Assembly: GCA_019449595.1 (NCBI GenBank)
Contig: JAGRPL010000006.1
Coordinates: forward strand, 233,451-297,450
Direction of reading: 5' to 3'
From: Rhodoferax sp.
Lineage (GTDB): Bacteria > Pseudomonadota > Gammaproteobacteria > Burkholderiales > Burkholderiaceae_C
Length of the DNA stretch: 64,000 nt
This document shows, piece after piece, positions 56,780 through 64,000 of this stretch (position 1 is its first letter; every line of letters begins with the position of its first letter). The notes beneath the pieces are model-generated. The model ran no database searches and was not told the origin of the DNA. It worked only from the letters and a program-made list of their open reading frames with translations. The position numbers were made by a program, and so were the translations under genes.

Positions 56780-57130
56780 TTAGGGCAGGCGGGCCGCAAA
56801 GCCGTCGGGCGTGAAGCCGACCGTCACGCGGCCGTCGGGCCATTCGACCACCGGGCGCTTGATGGCGCTGGGTTGGAGCAGCACCAGGGCCCGCGCGCTG
56901 GCGGTGTCGGTGACGGCGGCTTTGGCGGCGTCATCGAGCGTGCGCCAGGTGGTGCCTTTGCGGTTGACCAGCGTTTCCCAGCCCACGGCGGCCAGCCAGG
57001 CGTCGAGCTGCGGCTTGGGCACGCCCTGCTTCTTGAAGTCGTGGAACCGGTAGTCCTGGCCATGGTCGGTAAGCCAGGTGCGGGCTTTTTTGACGGTGTC
57101 GCAGTTGGGAATGCCGTAAAGGGTGGTCAT
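56780..57130 (-). CDS. ArsC/Spx-family protein (YffB-like)
   Basis: 116 residues, thioredoxin-like fold of the arsenate reductase/Spx clan. A single Cys in GIPNCDTVKKAR; no CXXC and no clear arsenate triad beyond the Arg in AIKRPVVEW. YffB relatives may be glutathione-dependent thiol reductases; function not established. The start MTTLYGIP at 57130 is the natural family start. It is divergent from folC across 38 bases. Confidence 0.87.
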   Translation of the reverse strand: MTTLYGIPNCDTVKKARTWLTDHGQDYRFHDFKKQGVPKPQLDAWLAAVGWETLVNRKGTTWRTLDDAAKAAVTDTASARALVLLQPSAIKRPVVEWPDGRVTVGFTPDGFAARLP

Positions 57131-57168
57131 GGCAGGGATTTTGGCATGTGCGCGACAATCGGGGCTGT

Positions 57169-58479
57169 ATGGAATCACTTACCACCCTTGAAGACTGGCT
57201 GGCGCATTGCGAGCGCCTGCATCCCACCACCATAGACCTGGGCCTGGAGCGCGTGCGCACCGTGGCGGACCGCATGGCCATCCGGTTCGAATGCCCGGTG
57301 ATCACTGTGGCCGGCACCAACGGCAAGGGTTCCACCTGCGCCATGCTGGAAGCCATTCTGGGGCAGGCCGGTTACCGCACCGGGGTGTACACCTCGCCCC
57401 ATCTGGTGCGCTTCGAGGAGCGGCTGCGCCTGTTGGGAGAAGCGGTGGATGCTAGCCATTTGATAGCAGGCTTCGCAGCCGTCGAGCGGGCCAGAACCCA
57501 AAATGGCGCTGAAATATCGCTGACCTATTTTGAGTTTTCTACCCTCGCCATCCTGGATGTGATGGCGCGCAGCGGCCTGGATGCGGTGATTCTGGAAGTG
57601 GGTCTGGGCGGACGGCTGGACGCGGTCAACATCATCGACCCCGACTGCGCCATCATCACCAGCGTCGATCTGGACCACATGGAATTTCTGGGCAACGACC
57701 GCGAAAGCATCGGGCGGGAGAAGGCCGGCATCATGCGTACGGGCCGCCCGGTGGTGGTGAGCGATCCCATGCCGCCCCAAAGCGTGCTGGACCATGCGCT
57801 GGAAGTGGGCGCTGACCTGTGGCGCTTTGGCGTGGATTTCAATTTCTCGGGCGACAAGCAGCAGTGGGGCTGGGCCGGCCGCGGACGGCGCTACAGCGGG
57901 CTGGCCTATCCGGCCCTGCGCGGCGCCAACCAGCTGGTCAACGCCAGCGGCGCGCTGGCCGCGCTCACCGCCTTGCGTGAGCAACTGCCGGTCACCGCGC
58001 AGGCGGTGCGCAACGGGTTGGCGTTTGTGGAGCTGCCGGGGCGCTTCCAGATCGTTCCGGGGCAGCCAACGCTGGTGCTGGATGTGGCGCACAACCCGCA
58101 TTCGGTGGCGGCACTGGCGGCCAATCTGGACGCCATGGGCTATTTCCCCACCACGCACGCCATTTTTGGCGCCATGGCCGACAAGGATCTGGCACCCATG
58201 TTCGCCAAGGTCGCTCCGCTGATCGACCGCTGGTATTTCACCGATCTGCCCACGCCGCGTGCCGCGACGGGCGCGGCCCTGCAGGCGCAGTGGCAGGCCC
58301 AGAATACGCGCAAGGACACGGCGGCGCTGGCGTTTGCCGACCCCATGCAGGCGCTGCAGGCGGCCATTGATGCCGCAGACCCCACTGATAGAATCATCGT
58401 CTTTGGATCGTTCTATACCGTGGGTGGCGTGCTGCAACAGGGCGTACCGCGGCTGCATGCCAAACACCTGAACTCCTGA
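57169..58479 (+). CDS. folC: Folylpolyglutamate/dihydrofolate synthase
   Basis: Adds glutamate to dihydropteroate and to folates (436 residues). P-loop GTNGKGSTCAM, the omega-loop region TSPHLVRFEERL and the domain-2 AHNPHS segment are present. First gene of folC-dedD-cvpA-purF-metZ-gltX, with the promoter in the 38 bases shared with the ArsC-like gene. Repeat copy G falls in the N-terminal domain (DASHLIAGFAAVE), in an apparent insertion that keeps the frame. Confidence 0.94.
   Translation: MESLTTLEDWLAHCERLHPTTIDLGLERVRTVADRMAIRFECPVITVAGTNGKGSTCAMLEAILGQAGYRTGVYTSPHLVRFEERLRLLGEAVDASHLIAGFAAVERARTQNGAEISLTYFEFSTLAILDVMARSGLDAVILEVGLGGRLDAVNIIDPDCAIITSVDLDHMEFLGNDRESIGREKAGIMRTGRPVVVSDPMPPQSVLDHALEVGADLWRFGVDFNFSGDKQQWGWAGRGRRYSGLAYPALRGANQLVNASGALAALTALREQLPVTAQAVRNGLAFVELPGRFQIVPGQPTLVLDVAHNPHSVAALAANLDAMGYFPTTHAIFGAMADKDLAPMFAKVAPLIDRWYFTDLPTPRAATGAALQAQWQAQNTRKDTAALAFADPMQALQAAIDAADPTDRIIVFGSFYTVGGVLQQGVPRLHAKHLNS
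57450..57505 (+). repeat. Interspersed repeat copy G (inside folC, diverged)
   Basis: TGCTAGCCATTTGATAGC, then AGGCTTCGCAGCC, then TCGAGCGGGCC and CCCAAAAT. It keeps the spacing of the family but has several changes. Same reading frame as E and F. Confidence 0.6.
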
Positions 58480-58493
58480 GTCACCCCATACAC

Positions 58494-59288
58494 ATGGCTT
58501 TCTTCAAGTTTCGCAAAGGCGGCGACGACCAAACTGCCGCACCGCCACCTCCCGCCCCCGAGAGCGTGGAGGCCATGCGCAAGCGTGCCCGGCACCGCCT
58601 GATCGGCGCGTCTGTGCTGGTGCTGCTGGGAGTCATCGGTTTTCCGCTGCTGTTTGACAGCCAGCCACGGCCGATTGCCGTCGATATTCCCATCGAGATT
58701 CCCGACAAGGGCAAGGTCAAGCCGCTGGGCAATGCCCCGGTGGTGGCGCCTGGCGCACAGGTTCGCGGCGCCATTGATGCCGGCCCGGCTCCCGCCCCTG
58801 CGGCATCGGCCGCATCGGCCACGGTGACGGCTCGCCCGGCGGTTGCCGTGGTGCCCCCGGCTCCCGCGTCGGCACCGGCGACCAAGCCGGAGAGCAAACC
58901 GGAAAGCAAGCCCGAAACCAAAATCGAAACCAAAATCGACAGCAAGCCCGCCGACAAACCCGTGGCCAAGGCTGGCGCCAGCGCACAGGACGGAGCCAAG
59001 GCCCAGGCCTTGCTGGACGGCAAGACCGCAGAGCCCAAGCCTGCGGCCGCTGCCGCGGCCGGCCGGTTCGTGGTGCAGGTGGGGGCCTTTGCCGACGTGG
59101 CCAAGGCCCGCGAAGCGCGCCTCAAGCTGGAAAAGGCGGGCCTGAAGACCTATACGCAAGTCGTACAGGCCAAGGACGGACGGCGTGTGCGGGTGCGCGT
59201 GGGGCCGTTTGAAACGAAGGCAGCCGCCGACAAGGCGGCGCAAAAAATCAAGAAGCTGGACTTGCCTGCAGCCATTCTGGAACTGTAA
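58494..59288 (+). CDS. dedD: SPOR-domain cell-division-type protein (DedD-like)
   Basis: 264 residues: cytoplasmic N-terminus, one membrane helix (LIGASVLVLLGVIGFPLLF), a long Pro/Ala/Lys-rich linker (KPESKPESKPET), and a C-terminal SPOR domain (RFVVQVGAFADVAKAREA to LPAAILEL) that binds denuded septal peptidoglycan. It sits 15 bases after folC and before cvpA, the conserved order in proteobacteria. Confidence 0.88.
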   Translation: MAFFKFRKGGDDQTAAPPPPAPESVEAMRKRARHRLIGASVLVLLGVIGFPLLFDSQPRPIAVDIPIEIPDKGKVKPLGNAPVVAPGAQVRGAIDAGPAPAPAASAASATVTARPAVAVVPPAPASAPATKPESKPESKPETKIETKIDSKPADKPVAKAGASAQDGAKAQALLDGKTAEPKPAAAAAAGRFVVQVGAFADVAKAREARLKLEKAGLKTYTQVVQAKDGRRVRVRVGPFETKAAADKAAQKIKKLDLPAAILEL

Positions 59289-59303
59289 GAACGGCCCGCA
59301 CCC

Positions 59304-59789
59304 ATGCCCGCGCTGGACTGGATCTTTTTGGCTGTGTTGCTGGTGTCGCTGACGGTGGGCGCCTGGCGCGGCCTGGTGTATGAGGTGCTGTCGGTGTTGA
59401 GCTGGATTGCGGCGTTTGTGCTGGCGCAGTGGTTTGCTCCGGATGCGGCGCGGTGGTTGCCCATGTCGGGCGCCACGGAGATGATCCGCTACGCCGCCGG
59501 CTTCGTGCTGGTGTTTGTGGCGGCGGTATTCCTGGGCGGGTTGGTGGCATTTCTGGTGAAGAAATTGGTGACCGCCGTGGGCTTGCGACCGATAGACCGC
59601 CTGCTGGGCGCCGCGTTTGGCGTGGTGCGCGGGCTCATCGTATTGCTGGCGCTGACGGTGGTGGCGGGCATGACGCCCGTGCACACGGCCTCCTGGTGGG
59701 AAGAGGCAACCGGCCCCCGGGTGGCGACCGTGGTCTTGCAGGGCATCAAGCCCGTGCTGCCGCAGGAATTTGGAAAATATCTACCTTGA
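59304..59789 (+). CDS. cvpA: CvpA family inner-membrane protein
   Basis: 161 residues, four hydrophobic helices (LDWIFLAVLLVSLTVGAWRG at the start). The conserved GLRPIDRLLGAAFGVVRG segment of the colicin V production family is present. Role: envelope homeostasis, poorly defined. It is directly upstream of purF, as in E. coli. Confidence 0.9.
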   Translation: MPALDWIFLAVLLVSLTVGAWRGLVYEVLSVLSWIAAFVLAQWFAPDAARWLPMSGATEMIRYAAGFVLVFVAAVFLGGLVAFLVKKLVTAVGLRPIDRLLGAAFGVVRGLIVLLALTVVAGMTPVHTASWWEEATGPRVATVVLQGIKPVLPQEFGKYLP

Positions 59790-59803
59790 ATGAGTGAACA
59801 TCT

Positions 59804-61303
59804 ATGTGCGGAATAGTGGGCGTTGTCAGTAATGAGCCGGTCAATCAACTGATTTATGACGCGTTGCTGCTGTTGCAGCACCGCGGGCAGGACGCCGCGG
59901 GTATCGTGACCCAGCAGGAGCGCAAGTTCTTCATGCACAAGGCCAAGGGCATGGTGCGTGATGTGTTCCGCACTCGCAACATGCGCTCCTTGCCGGGCAA
60001 CTGCGGGCTGGGCCAGGTGCGCTACCCCACGGCGGGCAATGCCTTCAGCGAAGAGGAAGCCCAACCGTTCTACGTGAACGCGCCCTTTGGCATCGTGCTG
60101 GTGCACAACGGCAACCTGACCAACGCCCACGCGCTCAAGGCCGAGTTGTTCAATACCGACCACCGCCATATCAACACCGAGAGCGATTCCGAAGTGCTGC
60201 TCAACGTGCTGGCGCACGAGATCGAGAAGACCACGCGCGGCTCCACGCTGCAGATCCCCGACCTGTTTGCCGCCGTGCGCAACGTGCACCGGCGCATCAA
60301 GGGGTCCTACGCCGTGATTGCGCTGATTGCCGGGCACGGCGTGCTGGCGTTCCGCGACCCCTTTGGCATCCGTCCGCTGTGCATGGGCCGCCACAACGGC
60401 AGCACCGTGGTGGCCAGCGAGTCGGTCGCCCTGGAGGGTATTGGCTACCACTTCGAGCGCAACATCGACCCGGGTGAGGCGGTGTTCATCGACCTCGATG
60501 GCAAGGTGCATGCGCAGCAGTGCGCCGATGCACCCCAGTTGCACCCCTGCATTTTTGAATTTGTGTACCTGGCGCGCCCGGACTCGGTCATGGACAACAT
60601 CTCGGTGTACCAGGCCCGCCTGAACCTGGGTGAGTCGCTGGCCAAGCGGGTGATTTCCACGGTGCCGCCCAACGAAATCGACGTGGTGATCCCGATTCCC
60701 GAATCCAGCCGCCCCAGTGCCGCACAGCTGGCGCATTTGCTGGGTTTGCCCTACCGCGAGGGGTTTGTGAAAAACCGCTACGTGGGCCGCACGTTCATCA
60801 TGCCGGGGCAGTCGGTGCGCAAGAAGTCGGTGCGCCAGAAACTCAATGCCATCGCCAGCGAGTTCAAGGGACGCAATGTGCTGCTGGTGGACGATTCCAT
60901 CGTGCGCGGCACCACCTCCAAGGAAATTGTGCAGATGGCGCGCGACGCCGGCGCTCGTAAGGTGTACCTGGCCAGTGCCGCGCCGCCGGTGCGTTACCCC
61001 AACGTGTATGGCATCGACATGCCCACCAGCAGCGAGCTGGTGGCCCATGGTCGCACTGTGGAAGAAATTCGCCAGCTGATTGGCTGCGATGCGCTGATCT
61101 ACCAGGATGTCGACGGCATGAAGAAGGCCATCGGCGCCCTCAACGCCAACATCAAGGGCTTTGATGCCTCGTGCTTTGACGGTGTGTACGTCACCGGCGA
61201 CATCACCTCGGACGACATTGCCCGTCTGAATGAAAAACGGGTAGGGGGAGAGGAAGGGCAGGAAGACAACTCCCGCCTGGCGCTGCCGAACCCGGCCGAC
61301 TGA
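59804..61303 (+). CDS. purF: Amidophosphoribosyltransferase
   Basis: First committed enzyme of de novo purine synthesis (499 residues). The N-terminal nucleophile Cys follows Met directly (MCGIVGVVS). The glutaminase domain has HRGQDAAGI, and the PRPP motif is VLLVDDSIVRGTTS. 14 bases after cvpA. The C-terminus is somewhat acidic and variable. No purine-sensing operator is recognised near it. Confidence 0.96.
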   Translation: MCGIVGVVSNEPVNQLIYDALLLLQHRGQDAAGIVTQQERKFFMHKAKGMVRDVFRTRNMRSLPGNCGLGQVRYPTAGNAFSEEEAQPFYVNAPFGIVLVHNGNLTNAHALKAELFNTDHRHINTESDSEVLLNVLAHEIEKTTRGSTLQIPDLFAAVRNVHRRIKGSYAVIALIAGHGVLAFRDPFGIRPLCMGRHNGSTVVASESVALEGIGYHFERNIDPGEAVFIDLDGKVHAQQCADAPQLHPCIFEFVYLARPDSVMDNISVYQARLNLGESLAKRVISTVPPNEIDVVIPIPESSRPSAAQLAHLLGLPYREGFVKNRYVGRTFIMPGQSVRKKSVRQKLNAIASEFKGRNVLLVDDSIVRGTTSKEIVQMARDAGARKVYLASAAPPVRYPNVYGIDMPTSSELVAHGRTVEEIRQLIGCDALIYQDVDGMKKAIGALNANIKGFDASCFDGVYVTGDITSDDIARLNEKRVGGEEGQEDNSRLALPNPAD

Positions 61304-61311
61304 AACCCGCA

Positions 61312-62541
61312 ATGCCCATGACCGAGAAAACCTTGCCTGACAACCTGCACCCGGACACGCTGGCGGTGCGCATGGCCCTGGAGAAAAGCCAGTACGGCGA
61401 AAACTCGGAGGCGCTGTACCTCACCTCCAGTTTTGTCCAGCCCGATGCGGCCACCGCCGCGCGCCGCTTTGCCATGGAGGAAGACGGCTACACCTACACC
61501 CGTGTGGGCAATCCGACGGTATCCAGCATGGAGCTGCGACTGGCAGCGCTGGAAGGCACGGAGGCGGCCATTGGCACTTCCAGCGGCATGGCGGCCATTT
61601 TGTTGCTGGGTATGGGATTGCTGCGAAATGGCGACCACGTGGTGTGCTCGCAGTCGGTCTTCGGCTCCACCATCCGGCTGTTTGCCGGTGAGTTCTCCAA
61701 ATGGGGTATTTCCACCAGCTTCGTGTCGCAAACCGATGTGCAGCAGTGGAAAGAGGCGATCCGCCCCAACACCAAGCTGCTGTTCGCTGAAACCCCCACC
61801 AATCCGCTGACGGACATTTGCGACATCCAGGCCCTGGCCGATCTGGCCCACAACGCCGGCGCCTTGCTGGCCGTGGACAACTGCTTTTGCAGCCCAGCCC
61901 TGCAGCAACCCAAGCGCTTTGGCGCCGACTTCATCATCCACTCGGGCACCAAATACCTGGACGGCCAGGGGCGTGTGATGGCCGGTGCCATTTGCTGCGA
62001 CCAGCGCCACGTGGACGAACTGTTTCTGCCAGTGACCCGCACCGCGGGCATGGTGTTGTCGCCCTTCAACGCCTGGGTGGTGCTCAAGGGCATGGAAACC
62101 CTGGGCATTCGTATGCAGGCGCAGTCGGAGCGCGCGCTGGCCGTGGCCCAATGGCTGCAAGCCCATCCGCAGGTGAAGAATGTGTACTACCCCGGTCTGC
62201 CCAGCCACCCGCAGCACGCGCTGGCCATGCGCCAGCAGTCGGCCAGCGGCAAGGGGCTGGGGGCGGCCGTGGTGTCGTTCGATGTGCGTGGAGCGGATCC
62301 TGAGGCACTGCGCCGCAACGCCTTCGCCGCCATCGACGCCGTGCGCGTCTGCTCCATCACCACCAACCTGGGTGACACCAAGACCACCATCAGCCATCCG
62401 GCCAGCACGTCGCATGGACGCCTCACGGAAGTGCAGCGCCAGGCCGCGGGCATTGGCCAGGGGTTGATCCGCCTGGCCGTGGGCCTGGAGCATATTGAAG
62501 ACTTGAAGGCCGACCTTGCACGTGGCCTGGACACCCTGTAA
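61312..62541 (+). CDS. metZ: O-succinylhomoserine sulfhydrylase
   Basis: PLP enzyme of the Cys/Met metabolism family (409 residues) that makes homocysteine directly from sulfide. PLP-Lys region [12 protein letters not shown]; upstream YTRVGNPTV and GTSSGMAAI. The close fit of the N-terminal region to MetZ, and the purF-metZ order seen in many Beta- and Gammaproteobacteria, favours MetZ over MetB/MetY. Its stop overlaps the gltX ATG by one base. Confidence 0.92.
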   Translation: MPMTEKTLPDNLHPDTLAVRMALEKSQYGENSEALYLTSSFVQPDAATAARRFAMEEDGYTYTRVGNPTVSSMELRLAALEGTEAAIGTSSGMAAILLLGMGLLRNGDHVVCSQSVFGSTIRLFAGEFSKWGISTSFVSQTDVQQWKEAIRPNTKLLFAETPTNPLTDICDIQALADLAHNAGALLAVDNCFCSPALQQPKRFGADFIIHSGTKYLDGQGRVMAGAICCDQRHVDELFLPVTRTAGMVLSPFNAWVVLKGMETLGIRMQAQSERALAVAQWLQAHPQVKNVYYPGLPSHPQHALAMRQQSASGKGLGAAVVSFDVRGADPEALRRNAFAAIDAVRVCSITTNLGDTKTTISHPASTSHGRLTEVQRQAAGIGQGLIRLAVGLEHIEDLKADLARGLDTL

Positions 62542-63944
62542 TGACCCAAAAAATACGCACCCGCATCGCACCGTCTCCCACCGGTTTTCTGCACCTGGGC
62601 ACGGCCCGTACCGCCCTGTATTCGTGGGCTTACGCTCGTCACTTTGGCGGCACGTTCGTGCTGCGCATCGAAGACACCGACGTGGCACGCTCCACGCAGA
62701 ACTCGGTCGACCAGATTCTGGAATCCATGCGCTGGCTGGGGCTGGACTATGACGAAGGCCCCATCTACCAGATGCAGCGCCTGGAGCGCTACAAGGAAGT
62801 GGTCGACCGCCTGATTGCCGAAGGCAAGGCCTACTACTGCTACAGCACCCCCGAAGAGCTGGAAGCCACCCGGGAAGCCAAGCGCGCGAAAGGTGAGAAG
62901 ACGCTGTATGACGGCCGCTGGCGCCCGGCTCCCGGCAAAACCCTGCCGCCGGTTCCACAGGGCGTGCAGCCGGTGGTGCGCTTCTGCAACCCGGCGGACG
63001 GCGAGGTGAGCTGGAACGATCTGGTCAAGGGCCCCATCACCATCAGCAACCGCGAGATTGACGACCTCATCATCGTGCGCACCGACGGCATTCCCACCTA
63101 CAACTTTGCCGTGGTGGTGGACGACTGGGACATGCAGATCACCCACGTGTTCCGGGGTGACGAGCACATCAACAACACGCCGTGGCAGATCAACATCTTC
63201 AACGCGCTGGGTGCACCCCTGCCGCTGTTCGGGCACTGCCCGGTGATCCTGGGGGATGACGGACAGAAGCTGTCCAAGCGCCGTGGCGCGGTCAGCGTGA
63301 CGGCGTACGAAGACGGCGGCTACCTGCCCGAGGCCATGCTCAACTACCTGGCGCGCCTGGGGTGGAGCCATGGCGATGAAGAGCTGTTCACCCGCGAGCA
63401 GCTGGTGTCCTGGTTTGACGGTACCCACCTCAACAAGAGCCCGGCCCAGTGGGACCCGGTCAAGCTGCTGTGGGTCAACGCACAGTACATGAAGCAGGCC
63501 GACAACCAGCGGCTGGCGGTCCTGGTGGCGCAGCAGCTGGTGAAACAGAATGTGGTGCTCGACGCCGCGCTGGTCGAGGGCCACCTGTCCAAGGTCTGCG
63601 CCCTGTTCAAGGATCGGTGCGACACCACGGTGGCGCTGGCTGCCTGGGCCGCCAAGTTCTACGGTGATGTGGTGCCCGATGCCGCCGAGAAGGCCCAGCA
63701 TGTGACTGAAGCGGTGAAACCCGCTCTGCAAATGCTGGCGGACAAACTGGCAACCTGTGTCTGGGACAAGGCCAGCATTGCGGCGGCAATCAAGGAAGTG
63801 CTGACTGCCACGGGCTTGAAGATGCCGCAGTTGGCTATGCCGGTGCGTGTGTTGGTGGTGGGCACGGCCCAGACGCCATCGCTGGATGCGGTGCTGGAAT
63901 TGTGCGGAAAAGAAAAAGTAATCACAAGATTGGCCGCAACCTGA
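62541..63944 (+). CDS. gltX: Glutamyl-tRNA synthetase
   Basis: Class I aminoacyl-tRNA synthetase (467 residues). HIGH-type motif [17 protein letters not shown] and KMSKS-type motif [10 protein letters not shown] are both intact. No tRNA-Gln specificity marker can be judged by eye, so discriminating versus non-discriminating is open. It begins in a TAATG overlap with metZ. Confidence 0.96.
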   Translation: MTQKIRTRIAPSPTGFLHLGTARTALYSWAYARHFGGTFVLRIEDTDVARSTQNSVDQILESMRWLGLDYDEGPIYQMQRLERYKEVVDRLIAEGKAYYCYSTPEELEATREAKRAKGEKTLYDGRWRPAPGKTLPPVPQGVQPVVRFCNPADGEVSWNDLVKGPITISNREIDDLIIVRTDGIPTYNFAVVVDDWDMQITHVFRGDEHINNTPWQINIFNALGAPLPLFGHCPVILGDDGQKLSKRRGAVSVTAYEDGGYLPEAMLNYLARLGWSHGDEELFTREQLVSWFDGTHLNKSPAQWDPVKLLWVNAQYMKQADNQRLAVLVAQQLVKQNVVLDAALVEGHLSKVCALFKDRCDTTVALAAWAAKFYGDVVPDAAEKAQHVTEAVKPALQMLADKLATCVWDKASIAAAIKEVLTATGLKMPQLAMPVRVLVVGTAQTPSLDAVLELCGKEKVITRLAAT

Positions 63945-63954
63945 ATTTCTACGC

Positions 63955-63960
63955 TATAAT
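63955..63960 (+). promoter_or_regulatory. -10 element of a probable stable-RNA promoter
   Basis: A perfect TATAAT followed by TTGAGGC, nearly the same layout as the tRNA-Thr promoter at 38176 (TATAATCTCAGGC). A weak TTGGCC lies 19 bases upstream. The transcript would start near 63967 and run out of the window. Confidence 0.5.
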
Positions 63961-63976
63961 TTGAGGCTCGGGAATT

Positions 63977-64000
63977 GAGAATGTTAGATAAAACATTCTC
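63977..64000 (+). repeat. Inverted repeat at the right edge
   Basis: GAGAATGTT-AGATAA-AACATTCTC, a perfect nine-base stem that may extend past the window. It could be a 5' hairpin of the transcript from the preceding promoter, or an operator. It cannot be identified with only 24 bases visible. Confidence 0.6.

Noticed and set aside
59489-61312. 607-residue minus-strand ORF opposite cvpA/purF
   Set aside because: Antisense to purF, which has all active-site motifs; the shadow translation resembles no family.

Overview
The window looks like a chromosomal segment of a high-GC betaproteobacterium, most likely Comamonadaceae (Acidovorax/Rhodoferax/Hydrogenophaga-like). The grounds are the gene families, the block folC-dedD-cvpA-purF-metZ-gltX, a DUF4148 protein, and a short repeat centred on ATAGCTGCTTGCGCA that recurs nine times. 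I identify 62 protein-coding genes, one tRNA and no insertion sequence, prophage, CRISPR array or rRNA. No gene-free stretch exceeds about 210 bases.

Region 1 (1-7.7 kb) and region 3 (20.2-23.8 kb) are purine catabolism and uptake. xdhAB (xanthine dehydrogenase; xdhB runs off the left edge) is divergent from a BMP/nucleoside-type ABC transporter: ATPase, two permeases and a lipoprotein receptor. Further right lie an adenine/adenosine deaminase-type enzyme, a second orphan BMP receptor and guanine deaminase, then dcd. Between these two purine blocks (7.7-20.2 kb) sit a class A penicillin-binding protein, a UbiA prenyltransferase, a patatin, an unknown exported protein and a complete heme d1 maturation cluster. 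That cluster is nirC-nirF-nirDL-nirG-nirH-nirJ-nirN on the minus strand, with nirE divergent. The intergenic region carries a perfect FNR/DNR-type palindrome. No nirS is in the window.

Region 4 (24.4-37 kb) is mixed: a tandem HD/HD-GYP protein, an RhlE-type RNA helicase with a structured leader, apaH, a CNNM/CorC-type membrane protein, a DUF218 protein, a dctPQM TRAP transporter, a Lys-rich exported protein, an EamA exporter, azlCD with a tiny CDGSH protein, and a Tat-type DUF1353 protein. Region 5 (37-44.7 kb) holds an MBL-fold hydrolase of apparently lower GC, tRNA-Thr(CGT), fbp, pepN, a HAD phosphatase, prfB with its programmed +1 frameshift site, and an alpha/beta hydrolase.

Region 6 (44.7-64 kb) holds an acyl-CoA synthetase, an aldo/keto reductase, LysR, the DUF4148 protein, a YbaK-type deacylase, plsY, an HD-domain/retropepsin/yajQ run, murB, an NAD-dependent epimerase, argG, ppnP, a Spx/ArsC-like protein and the folC-to-gltX block. 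The window ends just after a perfect TATAAT that resembles the tRNA-Thr promoter, so a stable RNA gene may begin beyond the right edge.

The most unusual signal is the repeat family. About 28 to 60 bases per copy, it lies inside xdhB, xdhA, guaD, pepN, the acyl-CoA synthetase (twice) and folC without breaking their frames, and in the guaD-dcd gap and the argG leader.
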